Counted from the stretch's first letter, positions 1-8,971 are shown. The stretch: DNA of 64,000 bases from an uncultured Eubacterium sp. (GCA_910577195.1 CAJTLP010000004.1:265364-329363), one strand, 5' to 3'. Numbers and translations are program-made. The notes: a model not told the origin generated them from the sequence alone.

Positions 1-735
1 ATAAAGACGTGAATTCTCAGGGATGCCGTTTTCGTATTTATCTGAAAGCTGACCTTGTGCAAGAGGGGAGAAAGCAATAATTCCTTTTCCCTTGTCAATT
101 GCCTCCTTTTTCAAATCATTGTGCTCAATCGTTCTGTCAAAGATTGAATAGCGGTTCTGATTTATAATAAACGGAACATCGTAATCATCGCATTTGTGAT
201 GCATTTTGTGCATTGTGTGTCCGTCATAGTTGCTGATACCTGCGTAAAGTGCTTTTCCCTGACGTACAATATCGGCAAGGCAGAGGGCAGTTTCCTTCAG
301 CGGTGTTTCGGGTGCAAGGCAGTGATGATAGAAAATGTCCACATAGTCAAGTCCCATACGCTGTAAGCTTTGGTCAAGAGAAGCGGTAAGGTATTTTCTG
401 CTGCCGCCTCGTCCGCCGTAAGGACCGTCCCACATTTCATAGCCTGCCTTTGTGCTGATAATAATTTCATCACGGTACGGTTTAAGATTTTCCTTGAATA
501 TTTTACCGAAATTGATTTCTGCACGTCCGGGCTCAGGTCCGTAATTATTGGCTAAATCAAAGTGGGTTATACCATTATCAAAGGCAGTGAGTATAATATC
601 CTTCATAGTATCATAATCATCATTGATTCCGAAATTCTGCCACAGTCCCAAAGAAATTTCAGGCAGCTGTAATCCGCTTTTTCCGCAGAAATTATAGCTC
701 ATTTTTTCATATCTTTTATCATCTGCTTTATACAT
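1..735 (-). CDS. Aldo/keto reductase, YghZ/AKR14-like (C-terminus outside window)
   Basis: The reading frame is open from the ATG at 735 to the first base, giving 245 residues of an NADPH-dependent (beta/alpha)8 oxidoreductase. Visible hallmarks are FDLANNYG (catalytic Asp60 and Tyr65), the Lys in IISTKAG and the His pair in DIFYHH. The phrase YGPEPGRAE and the YGGRGGSRKYL insert are typical of the YghZ/L-glyceraldehyde-3-phosphate reductase branch; substrate is inferred from that resemblance only. AAGGAG lies 8 bases upstream of the start. The gene is monocistronic as far as seen, and its 3' end is missing because of the window edge. Confidence 0.88.
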   Translation of the reverse strand, partial: MYKADDKRYEKMSYNFCGKSGLQLPEISLGLWQNFGINDDYDTMKDIILTAFDNGITHFDLANNYGPEPGRAEINFGKIFKENLKPYRDEIIISTKAGYEMWDGPYGGRGGSRKYLTASLDQSLQRMGLDYVDIFYHHCLAPETPLKETALCLADIVRQGKALYAGISNYDGHTMHKMHHKCDDYDVPFIINQNRYSIFDRTIEHNDLKKEAIDKGKGIIAFSPLAQGQLSDKYENGIPENSRLY

Positions 736-809
736 ATGTTTTACTCCTTACGATTAAAAGAAAAACCGATTGATATATACATGGATATATTCAATCGGTT
801 TTGCATTTT

Positions 810-1100
810 TTACTTTAATGCTCTTTCAAGCCATACTGCACCTAAATCAAGTGCATTGAAAAGACCTGTCTTTTCACTTTTCTTAACTATTTTTTCCTTT
901 GGTGATACATCTGCATCGGTATTTATAAGCTGAATAACAACCTTTCCCGATACCTTTAAATCTTCAACATTCTTATCATCAAGAATATTAAGACAAATTA
1001 CATATGGGTCGCTCATATTTCCATAGTAAATTGTTTTACCGCATCTTACCAAAGGTTTACCTTTGTATTCAAGGAATTTTTCCTTTTTATTTTCTGCCAA
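810..1100 (-). CDS. Conserved small protein downstream of ireB, function unknown
   Basis: 96 residues, probably starting at TTG (1098-1100) behind GGAGGG. The sequence is mostly beta-forming (YKGKPLVRCGKTIYYGNMSDPYV, a short sheet-rich domain) with no signal peptide and no membrane segment. It follows ireB with a 19-base gap on the same strand, so the two are likely cotranscribed. I do not recognise the family by name. The position next to IreB, a substrate of the PASTA kinase IreK in enterococci, suggests but does not prove a cell-envelope or stress role. Confidence 0.7.
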   Translation of the reverse strand: MAENKKEKFLEYKGKPLVRCGKTIYYGNMSDPYVICLNILDDKNVEDLKVSGKVVIQLINTDADVSPKEKIVKKSEKTGLFNALDLGAVWLERALK

Positions 1101-1119
1101 AGATAACCCTCCCTTAATT

Positions 1120-1362
1120 TTAATCGAGATAGGACTTTACCATTGCCGCCATAAGCTCATCACGGTCAATTCTTCTGATCAGGCTTCTTGCGTTGTTGTG
1201 AGTTGTGATATAAGTCGGATCCTCTGAAAGGATATAGCCTACTATCTGGTTGATAGGATTATATCCCTTTTCCTGAAGTGCATCAAATACTTCTGTAAGG
1301 GTTTCCTTCATAATATCCTCTTTTTCGTCACCAATTCTGAAAGTCATTGTTTTATCTGTCAC
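1120..1362 (-). CDS. ireB: IreB family regulatory phosphoprotein (DUF965)
   Basis: 80 residues matching the IreB/YrzL family in length and sequence: an N-terminal TMTFRIGDE segment with phosphorylatable Thr residues, then FDALQEKGYNPINQIVGYIL and the SEDPTYITTHNNAR stretch, ending in RDELMAAMVKSYL. In Enterococcus faecalis IreB is phosphorylated by the Ser/Thr kinase IreK and modulates cephalosporin resistance; that role is family knowledge. The start is GTG at 1360-1362 with GGGAGGTGA ideally placed upstream. First gene of a two-gene minus-strand unit, divergent from the pheST T-box. Confidence 0.93.
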   Translation of the reverse strand: MTDKTMTFRIGDEKEDIMKETLTEVFDALQEKGYNPINQIVGYILSEDPTYITTHNNARSLIRRIDRDELMAAMVKSYLD

Positions 1363-1468
1363 GGTAAAGTCACCTCCCTGTAAAACATTACATAATAATT
1401 ATATACATATTTTAACAAAAATACAATACCTTTTTTTATTAATATTTGCAATTATATTGTTAAAATGC

Positions 1469-1498
1469 TTGACTTAATGCCGTTTTGTGGTTTATAAT
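1469..1498 (+). promoter_or_regulatory. Promoter of the pheST T-box transcript
   Basis: TTGACT (1469-1474) and TATAAT (1493-1498) are separated by 18 bases, a good sigma-A type promoter placed just upstream of the T-box RNA. Confidence 0.75.
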
Positions 1499-1514
1499 CT
1501 CAGTAATATATATA

Positions 1515-1735
1515 AAGCAATGATCAGGTGTAAGTAGTTTTGGCGTCGGTATTTCAGAGAGTATGCGGTGGGTGAGAGCATATATTACAGCTAAAATGAA
1601 TTTCAGCCTGTGAGCTCCTGACGAGAAAGTAAGTCAGGCGTATAACCGCGTTAAGGCTTCGAGCGGCAGTTTTTCAACTGCAATTTGAGTGGTACCACGG
1701 ATATTATTCCGCCTCATGATTGAGGCGGTTTTTAT
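1515..1735 (+). promoter_or_regulatory. T-box leader, tRNA-Phe responsive, with terminator
   Basis: The leader carries the landmarks of a T-box: a Stem I distal GGTGGGTGAGAG-like loop (around 1567-1578), a candidate specifier codon UUC (1602-1604), the conserved GAGTGGTACCACGG T-box sequence (1687-1700) and an intrinsic terminator CCGCCTCA/TGAGGCGG followed by T-rich sequence (1709-1735). The antiterminator bulge reads UGGU (1690-1693), whose last base pairs with the A discriminator expected for tRNA-Phe. Uncharged tRNA-Phe should therefore turn on pheST, in agreement with the downstream genes. The 5' boundary is approximate. Confidence 0.93.
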
Positions 1736-1753
1736 TTTTTTATGGAGGTAAAT

Positions 1754-2806
1754 ATGGAAGAGAAAATTATCGGTTTAAAAAATAAATTTGAAACCGAACT
1801 CGGTAAAATTCAGAATCTTTCCGAGCTTGAGAGTATCAGAGTTGCCTATCTTGGAAAAAAGGGAAGCGTAACAGAGCTTCTTAAAGGAATGAAAGAACTT
1901 TCAAACGAGGAGAAGAAAGCATTCGGTCAGAAGGTAAATGAGCTTAAGGGCATTGTTGCTGAGAAAATTGCAGACAAAACTGCAGAGCTTAAGGAAAAGG
2001 AAATTGAGGCAGAAATCAATCTTATGCCTGAATTTGATATTTCAATGCCTGCTAACCTTGACAGAGGTTCCTATCATCCGATTACGCTTGTTCAGCGTGA
2101 ATGCGAGCGTATATTTAAATCAATGGGCTTTACTGTGGAGGATTACAGTGAGGTCGTAACGGACTATGAGTGCTTTGAATCTTTGAATATTCCAAAGCAT
2201 CACCCTGCACGTGATATGCAGGATACCTATTATCTTGAAAACGGTCAGCTCCTGAAGTCACAGACCTCAGCCGCACAGAATGCTATTTATAAAAAGTATA
2301 AGGATGCACTTGTAAATGACGGTGTGCCTATCAAAGCAATCTTTCCGGGCAGATGCTTCAGAAATGAGGCGACTGACGCCTGTCACGAAAATACCTTCTT
2401 CCAGATGGAGGGTGTTATGGTTGACAAAAATATTTCTATTTCAAACCTTATCTATTTTATGAAAACAATGCTTTCAGAGGTTTTTCAGAAGGATATTAAG
2501 GTAAGACTTCGTCCGGGATTTTTCCCATTCGTGGAGCCCGGCTTTGAGCTTGATATAAGCTGCCTTATCTGCGGCGGTGACGGCTGTCCTTCCTGTAAGC
2601 ACAGCGGCTGGCTTGAGCTTTGCCCTTGCGGTATGATTCACCCTGAGGTGCTTAAGGCAGGCGGTATTGACCCTGAGGAATACACAGGCTTTGCGTTCGG
2701 TCTTGGTCTTACAAGACTTGCTATGATGAAATACGGCGTTAAGGATATTCGTGATCTGAACAGCGGCAGTCTTAAGAGTCTGTCACAGTTCACGGACGAC
2801 GAGTAA
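1754..2806 (+). CDS. pheS: Phenylalanyl-tRNA synthetase alpha subunit
   Basis: 350 residues. Charges tRNA-Phe as a cytoplasmic alpha2beta2 enzyme with PheT. An N-terminal coiled-coil arm (about 1-85) is followed by the class II catalytic core: PGRCFRNEATDACHENTFFQMEG is motif 2, and GFAFGLGLTRLAMMKYG is motif 3 with the ATP-binding Arg. A Cys-rich CLICGGDGCPSC loop typical of bacterial PheS lies between them. An in-frame ATG at 1742 exists but overlaps the GGAGG (1744-1748); that site serves the ATG at 1754, which I take as the start. Regulated by the T-box upstream; pheT follows after 18 bases. Confidence 0.96.
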   Translation: MEEKIIGLKNKFETELGKIQNLSELESIRVAYLGKKGSVTELLKGMKELSNEEKKAFGQKVNELKGIVAEKIADKTAELKEKEIEAEINLMPEFDISMPANLDRGSYHPITLVQRECERIFKSMGFTVEDYSEVVTDYECFESLNIPKHHPARDMQDTYYLENGQLLKSQTSAAQNAIYKKYKDALVNDGVPIKAIFPGRCFRNEATDACHENTFFQMEGVMVDKNISISNLIYFMKTMLSEVFQKDIKVRLRPGFFPFVEPGFELDISCLICGGDGCPSCKHSGWLELCPCGMIHPEVLKAGGIDPEEYTGFAFGLGLTRLAMMKYGVKDIRDLNSGSLKSLSQFTDDE

Positions 2807-2824
2807 GAAAGGAGGAGCAGAATT

Positions 2825-5185
2825 ATGTTTTTATCTATGAACTGGATTAGTGACTTTGTTGATTTTACAGGTCTTGATAAGGTGGAGCTTATTCACCGTT
2901 TTTCCCTTTCCACTGCAGAGGTTGAAAATGAGATTTTCTTCAAGGGCAGTGATATCAGCGGTATTGTTGCTGCTGAAATTAAATCCGTTGAAAATCACCC
3001 TGATTCCAAAAAATTACACCTTTTAAAGGTGGATGCAGGTGACGGAGAACTTACAGATGTTGTATGCGGTGCGCCTAATGTAAGAGTAGGTCTTAAGACT
3101 GCTTTTGCAAAGGTCGGTGCAAAAATCGGAGAAATTGAAATTGCTCCCCGTAAGCTTGCAGGCTATACATCAAACGGTATGTGCTGCTCTGAAAAGGAAA
3201 TCGGTATCAGTGATGATAATTCAGGAATTATGGAAATCACCGACGATATTCCAAACGGTACTGACCTTAAGGATGTTTATGCTATTGACGATATCATCTT
3301 TGAGGTGGACAATAAATCACTGACAAACCGTCCTGACCTTTGGGGTCATTATGGTATCGCACGTGAGTTTGCTGCCCTTGCAGGCAGAGAACTTAAGCCG
3401 CTTGATACCGTTGATTTAACTCAGTATAACAATCTGCCTAAGGTTGATATGAAGATAGAGGATAATTTGTGCCAGAGATATTCCTGCCTGCAGGTTGAGA
3501 ATATCAGCACAAGTGTAAGTCCTGTGGATATGCGTATCCGTCTTTACTACTGCGGTATGCGTGCAATCAATTTCCTTGCAGACCTTACAAACTACCTTAT
3601 GCTTGAAATGGGTCAGCCAATGCACGCTTTTGATTCACGCAAGGTTGAAAAAATCAGAATTAAGCGTTTTGATACACCATTTACTTTCCAGACCCTTGAT
3701 GGCGTAGAAAGAAATATTGATGAAAATACATTGATGATTTGTAACGCTGATACACCTGTTGCGATTGCAGGTATTATGGGTGGACTTGACAGTGAAATTG
3801 TGGAGGATACAACAACCCTTACTCTTGAGTCAGCAACCTTCAATGCAGTATCAATCCGTAAGTCAACTGTTCGTCTTGCACACAGAACAGATGCTTCAAT
3901 GCGTTATGAAAAGTGCCTTGACCCTGAGATGACTGTTCCTGCAATTGCTCGTTTTGTTAAGCTTATGACAGATGTGGACAGCGGCGTTAAGGTCGTTTCA
4001 GCTCTTACTGACGAATATGCTTATCATTATGATACAGTTAAGCTTGACTTTGATAAGAGCTTTGTTGACAGATATACAGGCATTGAGATTGATAACGATA
4101 CAATTACAAGTACACTCACATCACTCGGCTTTGATGTTGCACTTGACAATGAGCACTTCAGCGTTGTTGTTCCGAGCTGGAGAGCAACTAAGGACGTTAC
4201 AATCAAGGCGGATATCATTGAGGAAATCACACGTATTTACGGCTATGATAACTTTGATATTCACACTGCAAATGCTCCGCTTTACCCTGTAAGAGCAGAT
4301 GTTGAAAAAACGGACGAGGATAAGATTAAGGATATTCTTGTTAAGCGTTTTTCACTCCATGAGCTGCATTCTTATGTATGGCAGTATTATGATGAATACA
4401 AGGCACTCGGCATTGAAGTTGAGGATAATATCAAGCTTGTGAATGCAACCAATCCTAATATTGAAACGATACGTAATTCAATCATTCCTACACAGCTTTG
4501 CCAGGTTAAGACCAATACATCCTATTCACCTGATTTCGGTGTGTTTGAAATTGGCAGAGTTGTAAACGGCGTTAAGGATGACGGCCTTTGCAATGAGGAG
4601 AAAAAGCTTGCAATCACCTTATTCAGCAAAACAAAGTCAGTTGAAAAGCTTTACTTTGAGCTTCGTGATATCATTGCTACGCTTACCGATGATATCAAGC
4701 ACAGAGACCTTTCCTATCAAACCTTAGATGCAGTTCATTCTTACGAGCATCCGAGAAATCTCAACGCCATTCTCTGTGACGGAAAAGAGCTTGGTAAAAT
4801 CGGTATAGTTCATCCTGTTGTTTCAAAGAAAATTGATAAGAAAGCTGCCATTGTTTTTGCTGAAATTGATATCAAGGCATTTGCAGCCCTTTCAAATGAA
4901 AGCATTTCCTATGAGGAACCTTCAAAGTTCCCTGCAATTGAAATTGACCTTTCCTTTATCAGCGATAAATTTGATCCGATTGCAAAGGCAATCGAGAATG
5001 CAAAGAGCGCTCTTGTGAAAAAGGTAGAGGTTGTTGATACCTATTCAGATGAGAACTCAAAATCAATCACAACGAGAATCACATTCTCTCACCCTGAAAA
5101 GACACTCACACGTGAAGAGGTTATGGGAATTGTTGACGGCGTTATTGCCGGCCTTGAGGAGAAGGGTATCGCCCTTAAAAAATAA
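2825..5185 (+). CDS. pheT: Phenylalanyl-tRNA synthetase beta subunit
   Basis: 786 residues, the usual length of the full bacterial beta subunit. Domain order is visible: N-terminal B1, an EMAP/tRNA-binding-like domain (about 40-150, SVENHPDSKKLHLLKVDAG), the B3/B4 editing domain with LTNRPDLWGHYGIAREFAAL (about 165-180), B5 around 405-480, the inactive synthetase-like fold, and a C-terminal FDX-ACB anticodon-binding domain (about 690-786, SKFPAIEIDLSF). AGGAGG precedes the ATG. Cotranscribed with pheS and ended by a strong terminator directly after the stop. Confidence 0.96.
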   Translation: MFLSMNWISDFVDFTGLDKVELIHRFSLSTAEVENEIFFKGSDISGIVAAEIKSVENHPDSKKLHLLKVDAGDGELTDVVCGAPNVRVGLKTAFAKVGAKIGEIEIAPRKLAGYTSNGMCCSEKEIGISDDNSGIMEITDDIPNGTDLKDVYAIDDIIFEVDNKSLTNRPDLWGHYGIAREFAALAGRELKPLDTVDLTQYNNLPKVDMKIEDNLCQRYSCLQVENISTSVSPVDMRIRLYYCGMRAINFLADLTNYLMLEMGQPMHAFDSRKVEKIRIKRFDTPFTFQTLDGVERNIDENTLMICNADTPVAIAGIMGGLDSEIVEDTTTLTLESATFNAVSIRKSTVRLAHRTDASMRYEKCLDPEMTVPAIARFVKLMTDVDSGVKVVSALTDEYAYHYDTVKLDFDKSFVDRYTGIEIDNDTITSTLTSLGFDVALDNEHFSVVVPSWRATKDVTIKADIIEEITRIYGYDNFDIHTANAPLYPVRADVEKTDEDKIKDILVKRFSLHELHSYVWQYYDEYKALGIEVEDNIKLVNATNPNIETIRNSIIPTQLCQVKTNTSYSPDFGVFEIGRVVNGVKDDGLCNEEKKLAITLFSKTKSVEKLYFELRDIIATLTDDIKHRDLSYQTLDAVHSYEHPRNLNAILCDGKELGKIGIVHPVVSKKIDKKAAIVFAEIDIKAFAALSNESISYEEPSKFPAIEIDLSFISDKFDPIAKAIENAKSALVKKVEVVDTYSDENSKSITTRITFSHPEKTLTREEVMGIVDGVIAGLEEKGIALKK

Positions 5186-5192
5186 TGTTTAA

Positions 5193-5243
5193 AGAGTGGG
5201 ATAAAACTGAGGTTTTGCAACACAGTTTTATTCCTCTCTTTTG
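5193..5243 (+). terminator. Intrinsic terminator of pheST
   Basis: Arms 5193-5209 and 5223-5239 pair over 17 positions with one mismatch and one G-T wobble, followed by TTTT. It lies between the pheT stop and the ATG at 5260, which argues against starting the next gene at the ATG overlapping the pheT stop. Confidence 0.85.
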
Positions 5244-5259
5244 CTATACGGAGATTGCT

Positions 5260-5913
5260 ATGATTATTAATGTGAATAATATAAATATAAATTATGAGGT
5301 GTACGGTGAGGGAAGACCGATTATTCTTCTTCACGGCAACAGTGAAAGCCATAAGGTTTTTGACAAACTCATTGACTGCCTGAAAAGGGATTATAAGGTT
5401 TATGCCATAGACAGCAGATGTCACGGAAAAAGTGAAAATGTAAAGTCTATTTCCTATGAGCTTATGGCACAGGATGTGATTTCTTTTATAAAGAAGCTGG
5501 ATATAGAAAAGCCTGTTCTCTACGGTTTCAGTGACGGTGGTATAGTCGGTCTGCTGATTGCAATTGCAGAGCCGGATATCCTTTCAAAGCTTATAATCAG
5601 CGGTGCTAATATCCATCCATCGGGCCTTGGAAATATGAATTTGTTTTTATATAAAATCGGATATCTGTTTTCAAGAAATAAGCTTGTTAAAATGATGATA
5701 AGTGAGCCTGATATTACAACGCAGCAGCTGAATTCCATTAAAATACCAACCTATGTTCTGGCAGGGGAGAGGGATATTATAAAGCCTGCCCATACTAAGC
5801 TGATTGCGGATAATATTCCGAATAGTACACTTGAAATTATTCCAAATGAAAATCACGGCAGTTATATTGTACACAGTGATAAAATTTATCATATTATAAG
5901 TAAATTTATTTAA
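5260..5913 (+). CDS. Alpha/beta-fold hydrolase
   Basis: 217 residues of an alpha/beta hydrolase. Visible features: the oxyanion HG motif LLHGNSES, the nucleophile elbow GFSDGG (catalytic Ser), the acid Asp in LAGERDII and the catalytic His in NENHGSY. No signal peptide, so cytoplasmic. The substrate cannot be told from the sequence. An open frame extends back to an ATG at 5185, but the intervening 75 bases form the pheT terminator and only the ATG at 5260 has a plausible site (CGGAG, 6 bases upstream). Confidence 0.88.
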   Translation: MIINVNNININYEVYGEGRPIILLHGNSESHKVFDKLIDCLKRDYKVYAIDSRCHGKSENVKSISYELMAQDVISFIKKLDIEKPVLYGFSDGGIVGLLIAIAEPDILSKLIISGANIHPSGLGNMNLFLYKIGYLFSRNKLVKMMISEPDITTQQLNSIKIPTYVLAGERDIIKPAHTKLIADNIPNSTLEIIPNENHGSYIVHSDKIYHIISKFI

Positions 5914-5925
5914 TATATTGACGAT

Positions 5926-5954
5926 TTGCAATGAGGGGGCAAATGTGGTAAACT
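5926..5954 (+). promoter_or_regulatory. Promoter of the aminotransferase operon
   Basis: TTGCAA (5926-5931), 17-base spacer, TAAACT (5949-5954), then GAGGTG before the ATG at 5985. Confidence 0.5.
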
Positions 5955-5984
5955 ATATATCAAAATAATTAGTGAGGTGTTAGT

Positions 5985-7238
5985 ATGTTATATTCAGAAA
6001 TGACGAAGGAAGAACTTTTAAAGGAGCAGAAGGCACTTAAGAAAAGATATGATGCCTTCAAGGCAAGAGGATTAAAGCTTGATATGAGCCGCGGTAAGCC
6101 GGGACAGGATCAGCTTGATCTTTCAACAGGTATTTATGATGTAAGAAATTATATTGCTGACGGACTTGATGTTCGTAACTACGGTATGCTCGACGGTATT
6201 CCAAGCTGTAAAAAGCTGTTTGCCGATTTGCTTGATGTTGATGCAAAGAATGTGATTATCGGTCCTAACGCAAGTCTTACACTTATGTTTGACTATGTTT
6301 GTCAGTGCTATACACACGGTGCAGGCAGCACACCTTGGTGCAAGCTTGACGAGGTTAAATTCCTCTGTCCTGTTCCGGGCTATGACAGACATTTTACAAT
6401 CTGTGAGCATTTTGGTATTAAGATGATTAATGTTCCTATGAAGGATGACGGACCTGATATGGACGTTATCGAAGAGCTGATTAAGGACGAGAGTGTAAAG
6501 GGTATGTTCTGTGTGCCTAAGTATTCAAATCCTCAGGGTATTACCTATAGTGATGAGGTTGTTAAGCGTATCGCTGCTATGAAGCCTGCAGCAGAGGATT
6601 TCAGACTGATTTGGGATAATGCTTATTGTATTCACGACCTTGATGATGAGGGTGATGAGCTTCTTAACATCTTTGATGTTCTACCTGAATACGGCAACGA
6701 GGATATGGTTATTGAGGTTTGCTCAACTTCAAAGATTACATTTCCGGGTGCAGGTGTATCTGCTCTTATTGCAAGTGAGAATAATCTTAATGCAATCAGA
6801 AAGCGCCTGAATGCGCAGACAATCAGCTATGATAAGATGAATCAGCACAGACACGTACAGTTCTTTGGCAATGCGGACGGTGTCCGTGAACATATGAGAA
6901 AGCACGCTCAGATTCTTAAGCCTAAGTTTGATATGGTGCTCAATCATCTTGAGAACGAGCTTGGCGGTAAGGGTATCGCAACCTGGTTCAATCCTAAGGG
7001 CGGTTATTTCATCAGCCTTGATGTTATGAACGGCTGTGCAAAGAGAACAGGTGAGCTCTGCAAGGAGGCCGGTGTTACACTTACAACAGTAGGCGCAACA
7101 TATCCTTACGGTATTGACCCTGATGACAGCAATATCCGTATTGCTCCGTCATTTCCTCCTGTTGCTGAGCTTGATATTGCGGCAGAGCTGCTTTGCATCT
7201 GCGTTCGTCTTGCTTGCGTGGAAAAGCTTTTAGGATAA
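5985..7238 (+). CDS. PLP-dependent aminotransferase (MocR-type aminotransferase family)
   Basis: 417 residues of a fold-type I PLP enzyme. The order of motifs fits the Aminotran_MocR family: LDMSRGKPGQDQLDLSTG near the N-terminus, GPNASLTLMFDYV, CPVPGYDRHF, VPKYSNPQGITYS, the cofactor Asp and Tyr in WDNAYCIHDL, and the Schiff-base lysine in CSTSKITFPGAGVS. These proteins lack a DNA-binding domain and are annotated as amino-acid aminotransferases; the exact substrate is unknown. Heads a run with a TIM-barrel isomerase-like gene and a transporter, with 7 bases to the next gene. Confidence 0.88.
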   Translation: MLYSEMTKEELLKEQKALKKRYDAFKARGLKLDMSRGKPGQDQLDLSTGIYDVRNYIADGLDVRNYGMLDGIPSCKKLFADLLDVDAKNVIIGPNASLTLMFDYVCQCYTHGAGSTPWCKLDEVKFLCPVPGYDRHFTICEHFGIKMINVPMKDDGPDMDVIEELIKDESVKGMFCVPKYSNPQGITYSDEVVKRIAAMKPAAEDFRLIWDNAYCIHDLDDEGDELLNIFDVLPEYGNEDMVIEVCSTSKITFPGAGVSALIASENNLNAIRKRLNAQTISYDKMNQHRHVQFFGNADGVREHMRKHAQILKPKFDMVLNHLENELGGKGIATWFNPKGGYFISLDVMNGCAKRTGELCKEAGVTLTTVGATYPYGIDPDDSNIRIAPSFPPVAELDIAAELLCICVRLACVEKLLG

Positions 7239-7245
7239 TGATAAA

Positions 7246-8034
7246 ATGAAACTTGGCGCTTCTACTGCCTGCTTTTATCCGCTTGAAACGGAGCAGGCAT
7301 TAAAAAATGTATGTGCTTTGGGCTTTGAAAAGGCTGAGGTGTTTATGAATGCTCCTAGTGAGCTTGAGGAGCCGTTTGCTAAGGAGCTTGGAAGGATAGC
7401 GGAGAATGGAGGAATTGATATCATATCTGTTCATCCGTTTTCCAGCTTCCTTGAGTCCTCCTGCATCTTTGGTGATTATCAGAGACGCTTTGAGGATTAT
7501 ATCGGACTGTATCAGAAAACCTGCCACGCGGCAGCAGTGCTCGGTGCAAAATTTGTGGTTATTCACGGTGCAGTGGCAATGCCGAAAATACCGATTCCCG
7601 ATGAAAGATATTTTGAGCGTTTCAGATATCTGATTGAGCTTGGAAAGGCTGAGGGCATTATGGTGTGCCAGGAGAATGTAAACAGGTTCAAAAGTCAGTC
7701 GATTGATTTTTGCAGGAAAATGCGTGACGCTCTCGGCAGTGATTATAATATGGTTTTTGATATTAAGCAGACTGTCCGTGCAGGTGAAGATACTTTTACC
7801 TTTCTGGAGGCGTTCAAGCATCAGATCAGGCATCTTCATATCAGTGATAACGGTGCAGCAGGTGACTGTCTTCCTCCCGGAAAGGGCACATTCGATTTTA
7901 AAAGACTGAAGAATATTATGGACACTGCCGATTATAAAGGCGATGCCGTAATAGAAATCTATTCAGGCAGCTATGATGTTGCAAAAGAGTTAAAGGAAAG
8001 CAAGGTTTATTTGGATAAATTATGGCAAAGGTGA
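7246..8034 (+). CDS. Sugar phosphate isomerase/epimerase family TIM-barrel protein
   Basis: 262 residues, xylose isomerase-like (AP-endonuclease 2 superfamily) TIM barrel. Metal-site signatures read in order: SVHPFSSF, VIHGAV, CQENVNRF (Glu-Asn), MVFDIKQTVRAG (Asp), RHLHISDN (His-x-Ser-Asp) and AVIEIYSGS (C-terminal Glu). No signal peptide. Substrate is not determinable from sequence. The start has little Shine-Dalgarno sequence (GATAATGATAAA), consistent with coupling to the aminotransferase upstream; the end overlaps the transporter gene by 13 bases. Confidence 0.85.
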   Translation: MKLGASTACFYPLETEQALKNVCALGFEKAEVFMNAPSELEEPFAKELGRIAENGGIDIISVHPFSSFLESSCIFGDYQRRFEDYIGLYQKTCHAAAVLGAKFVVIHGAVAMPKIPIPDERYFERFRYLIELGKAEGIMVCQENVNRFKSQSIDFCRKMRDALGSDYNMVFDIKQTVRAGEDTFTFLEAFKHQIRHLHISDNGAAGDCLPPGKGTFDFKRLKNIMDTADYKGDAVIEIYSGSYDVAKELKESKVYLDKLWQR

Positions 8035-8912
8035 GTAACAGGACTAAGGGTATCATATGTATTCTGCTGTCGGCATTGTGCTTCAGCGGAATGAGCAGTT
8101 TTATCAATCTGTCCGGTGATGTGCCCATTGCCCAAAAGGTTTTTTTCAGAAATCTTGTTGCTTTATTCATAGCAACCGTTACTTTGCTGAAAAACAGGGA
8201 AAGCTTCAAGCCACATAAGGAATGTATAAAGTATCATATTATCAGGTCCGGTGCAGGACTTTTAGGTGTGTTCGGTAATTTCTATGCCACAACAAAAATG
8301 GCATCTACTGCCGACGCGGCAATTCTGAATAAGATGAGTCCCTTTTTTACCCTGATCTTTTCAGCAATTTTCTTAAAGGAAAAGGTTAAACCGAAACAGG
8401 CTGTTGCAATCGGAATTGCTTTTCTTGGTGCAATGTTTGTAATAAAGCCTACGATGAGCAATGTGGAGCTTTTGCCGTCCGTGTGCGGCTTTATCGGCGG
8501 TGTTTGTGCAGGCGGTGCTTATACCTGCGTCCGTCATATGGGAAATAAAGGAGAGAACGGACGGTTCACGGTATTCTTCTTCTCCCTGTTTTCCTGTCTT
8601 GTAACTGCTCCGTATCTCATTTTTAATTTTCATCCGATGTCAAAAACACAATGGATTTATCTTATAATGGTGGGTGTGTGTGCAGCAGGCGGACAGTTCA
8701 GTATAACAGCGGCCTATACATTTGCACCCAGCAGGGAAATTTCTGTTTACGATTATTCAAATGTAATATTCACGGCAATCAGCGGCTACTTCTTTCTCGG
8801 CGGACAGGTGCCTGACTTGTGGTCGTTTGTAGGCTATTTTATTATCTGTATGATGGCTGTGTGGATGTTTATATACAATAAGAGGGAATACAAGCTTAAA
8901 AAGTCAATGTAA
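8022..8912 (+). CDS. EamA/DMT-family permease
   Basis: 296 residues with about ten hydrophobic segments in two EamA repeats (roughly 8-140 and 150-285), the layout of the drug/metabolite transporter superfamily. Recognisable phrases are FRNLVALFIA, ADAAILNKMSPFFTLIFSAIFLKE at the end of the first repeat, and SREISVYDYSNVIFTAISGYFFLG at the end of the second. Direction of transport and substrate are unknown. The overlap with the upstream isomerase-like gene makes translational coupling likely. Confidence 0.88.
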   Translation: MAKVSNRTKGIICILLSALCFSGMSSFINLSGDVPIAQKVFFRNLVALFIATVTLLKNRESFKPHKECIKYHIIRSGAGLLGVFGNFYATTKMASTADAAILNKMSPFFTLIFSAIFLKEKVKPKQAVAIGIAFLGAMFVIKPTMSNVELLPSVCGFIGGVCAGGAYTCVRHMGNKGENGRFTVFFFSLFSCLVTAPYLIFNFHPMSKTQWIYLIMVGVCAAGGQFSITAAYTFAPSREISVYDYSNVIFTAISGYFFLGGQVPDLWSFVGYFIICMMAVWMFIYNKREYKLKKSM

Positions 8913-8915
8913 TTA

Positions 8916-8962
8916 CAATATATTGATGTAAAGTAAAGATACTTGCATTTATCTATATATTG
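8916..8962 (+). promoter_or_regulatory. Two candidate NrdR boxes upstream of nrdR
   Basis: CAATATATTG (8916-8925) and CTATATATTG (8953-8962) both fit the core CWATATATWG of the NrdR box. The second falls inside the promoter spacer. Centre-to-centre distance is 37 bases, not the usual near-integral number of helical turns. Confidence 0.5.
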
Positions 8963-8971
8963 TGATATAAT
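8943..8971 (+). promoter_or_regulatory. nrdR promoter
   Basis: TTGCAT (8943-8948), 17-base spacer, TATAAT (8966-8971), 35 bases before the nrdR start. Confidence 0.7.

Noticed and set aside
5185..5259. ATG overlapping the pheT stop as start of the alpha/beta hydrolase
   Set aside because: The 75 bases form a strong terminator hairpin and the encoded residues do not fit the family; the ATG at 5260 has its own ribosome site.
7300..7839. 179-residue minus-strand open frame inside the TIM-barrel gene
   Set aside because: Fully antisense to a gene with clear motifs; no recognisable domain.
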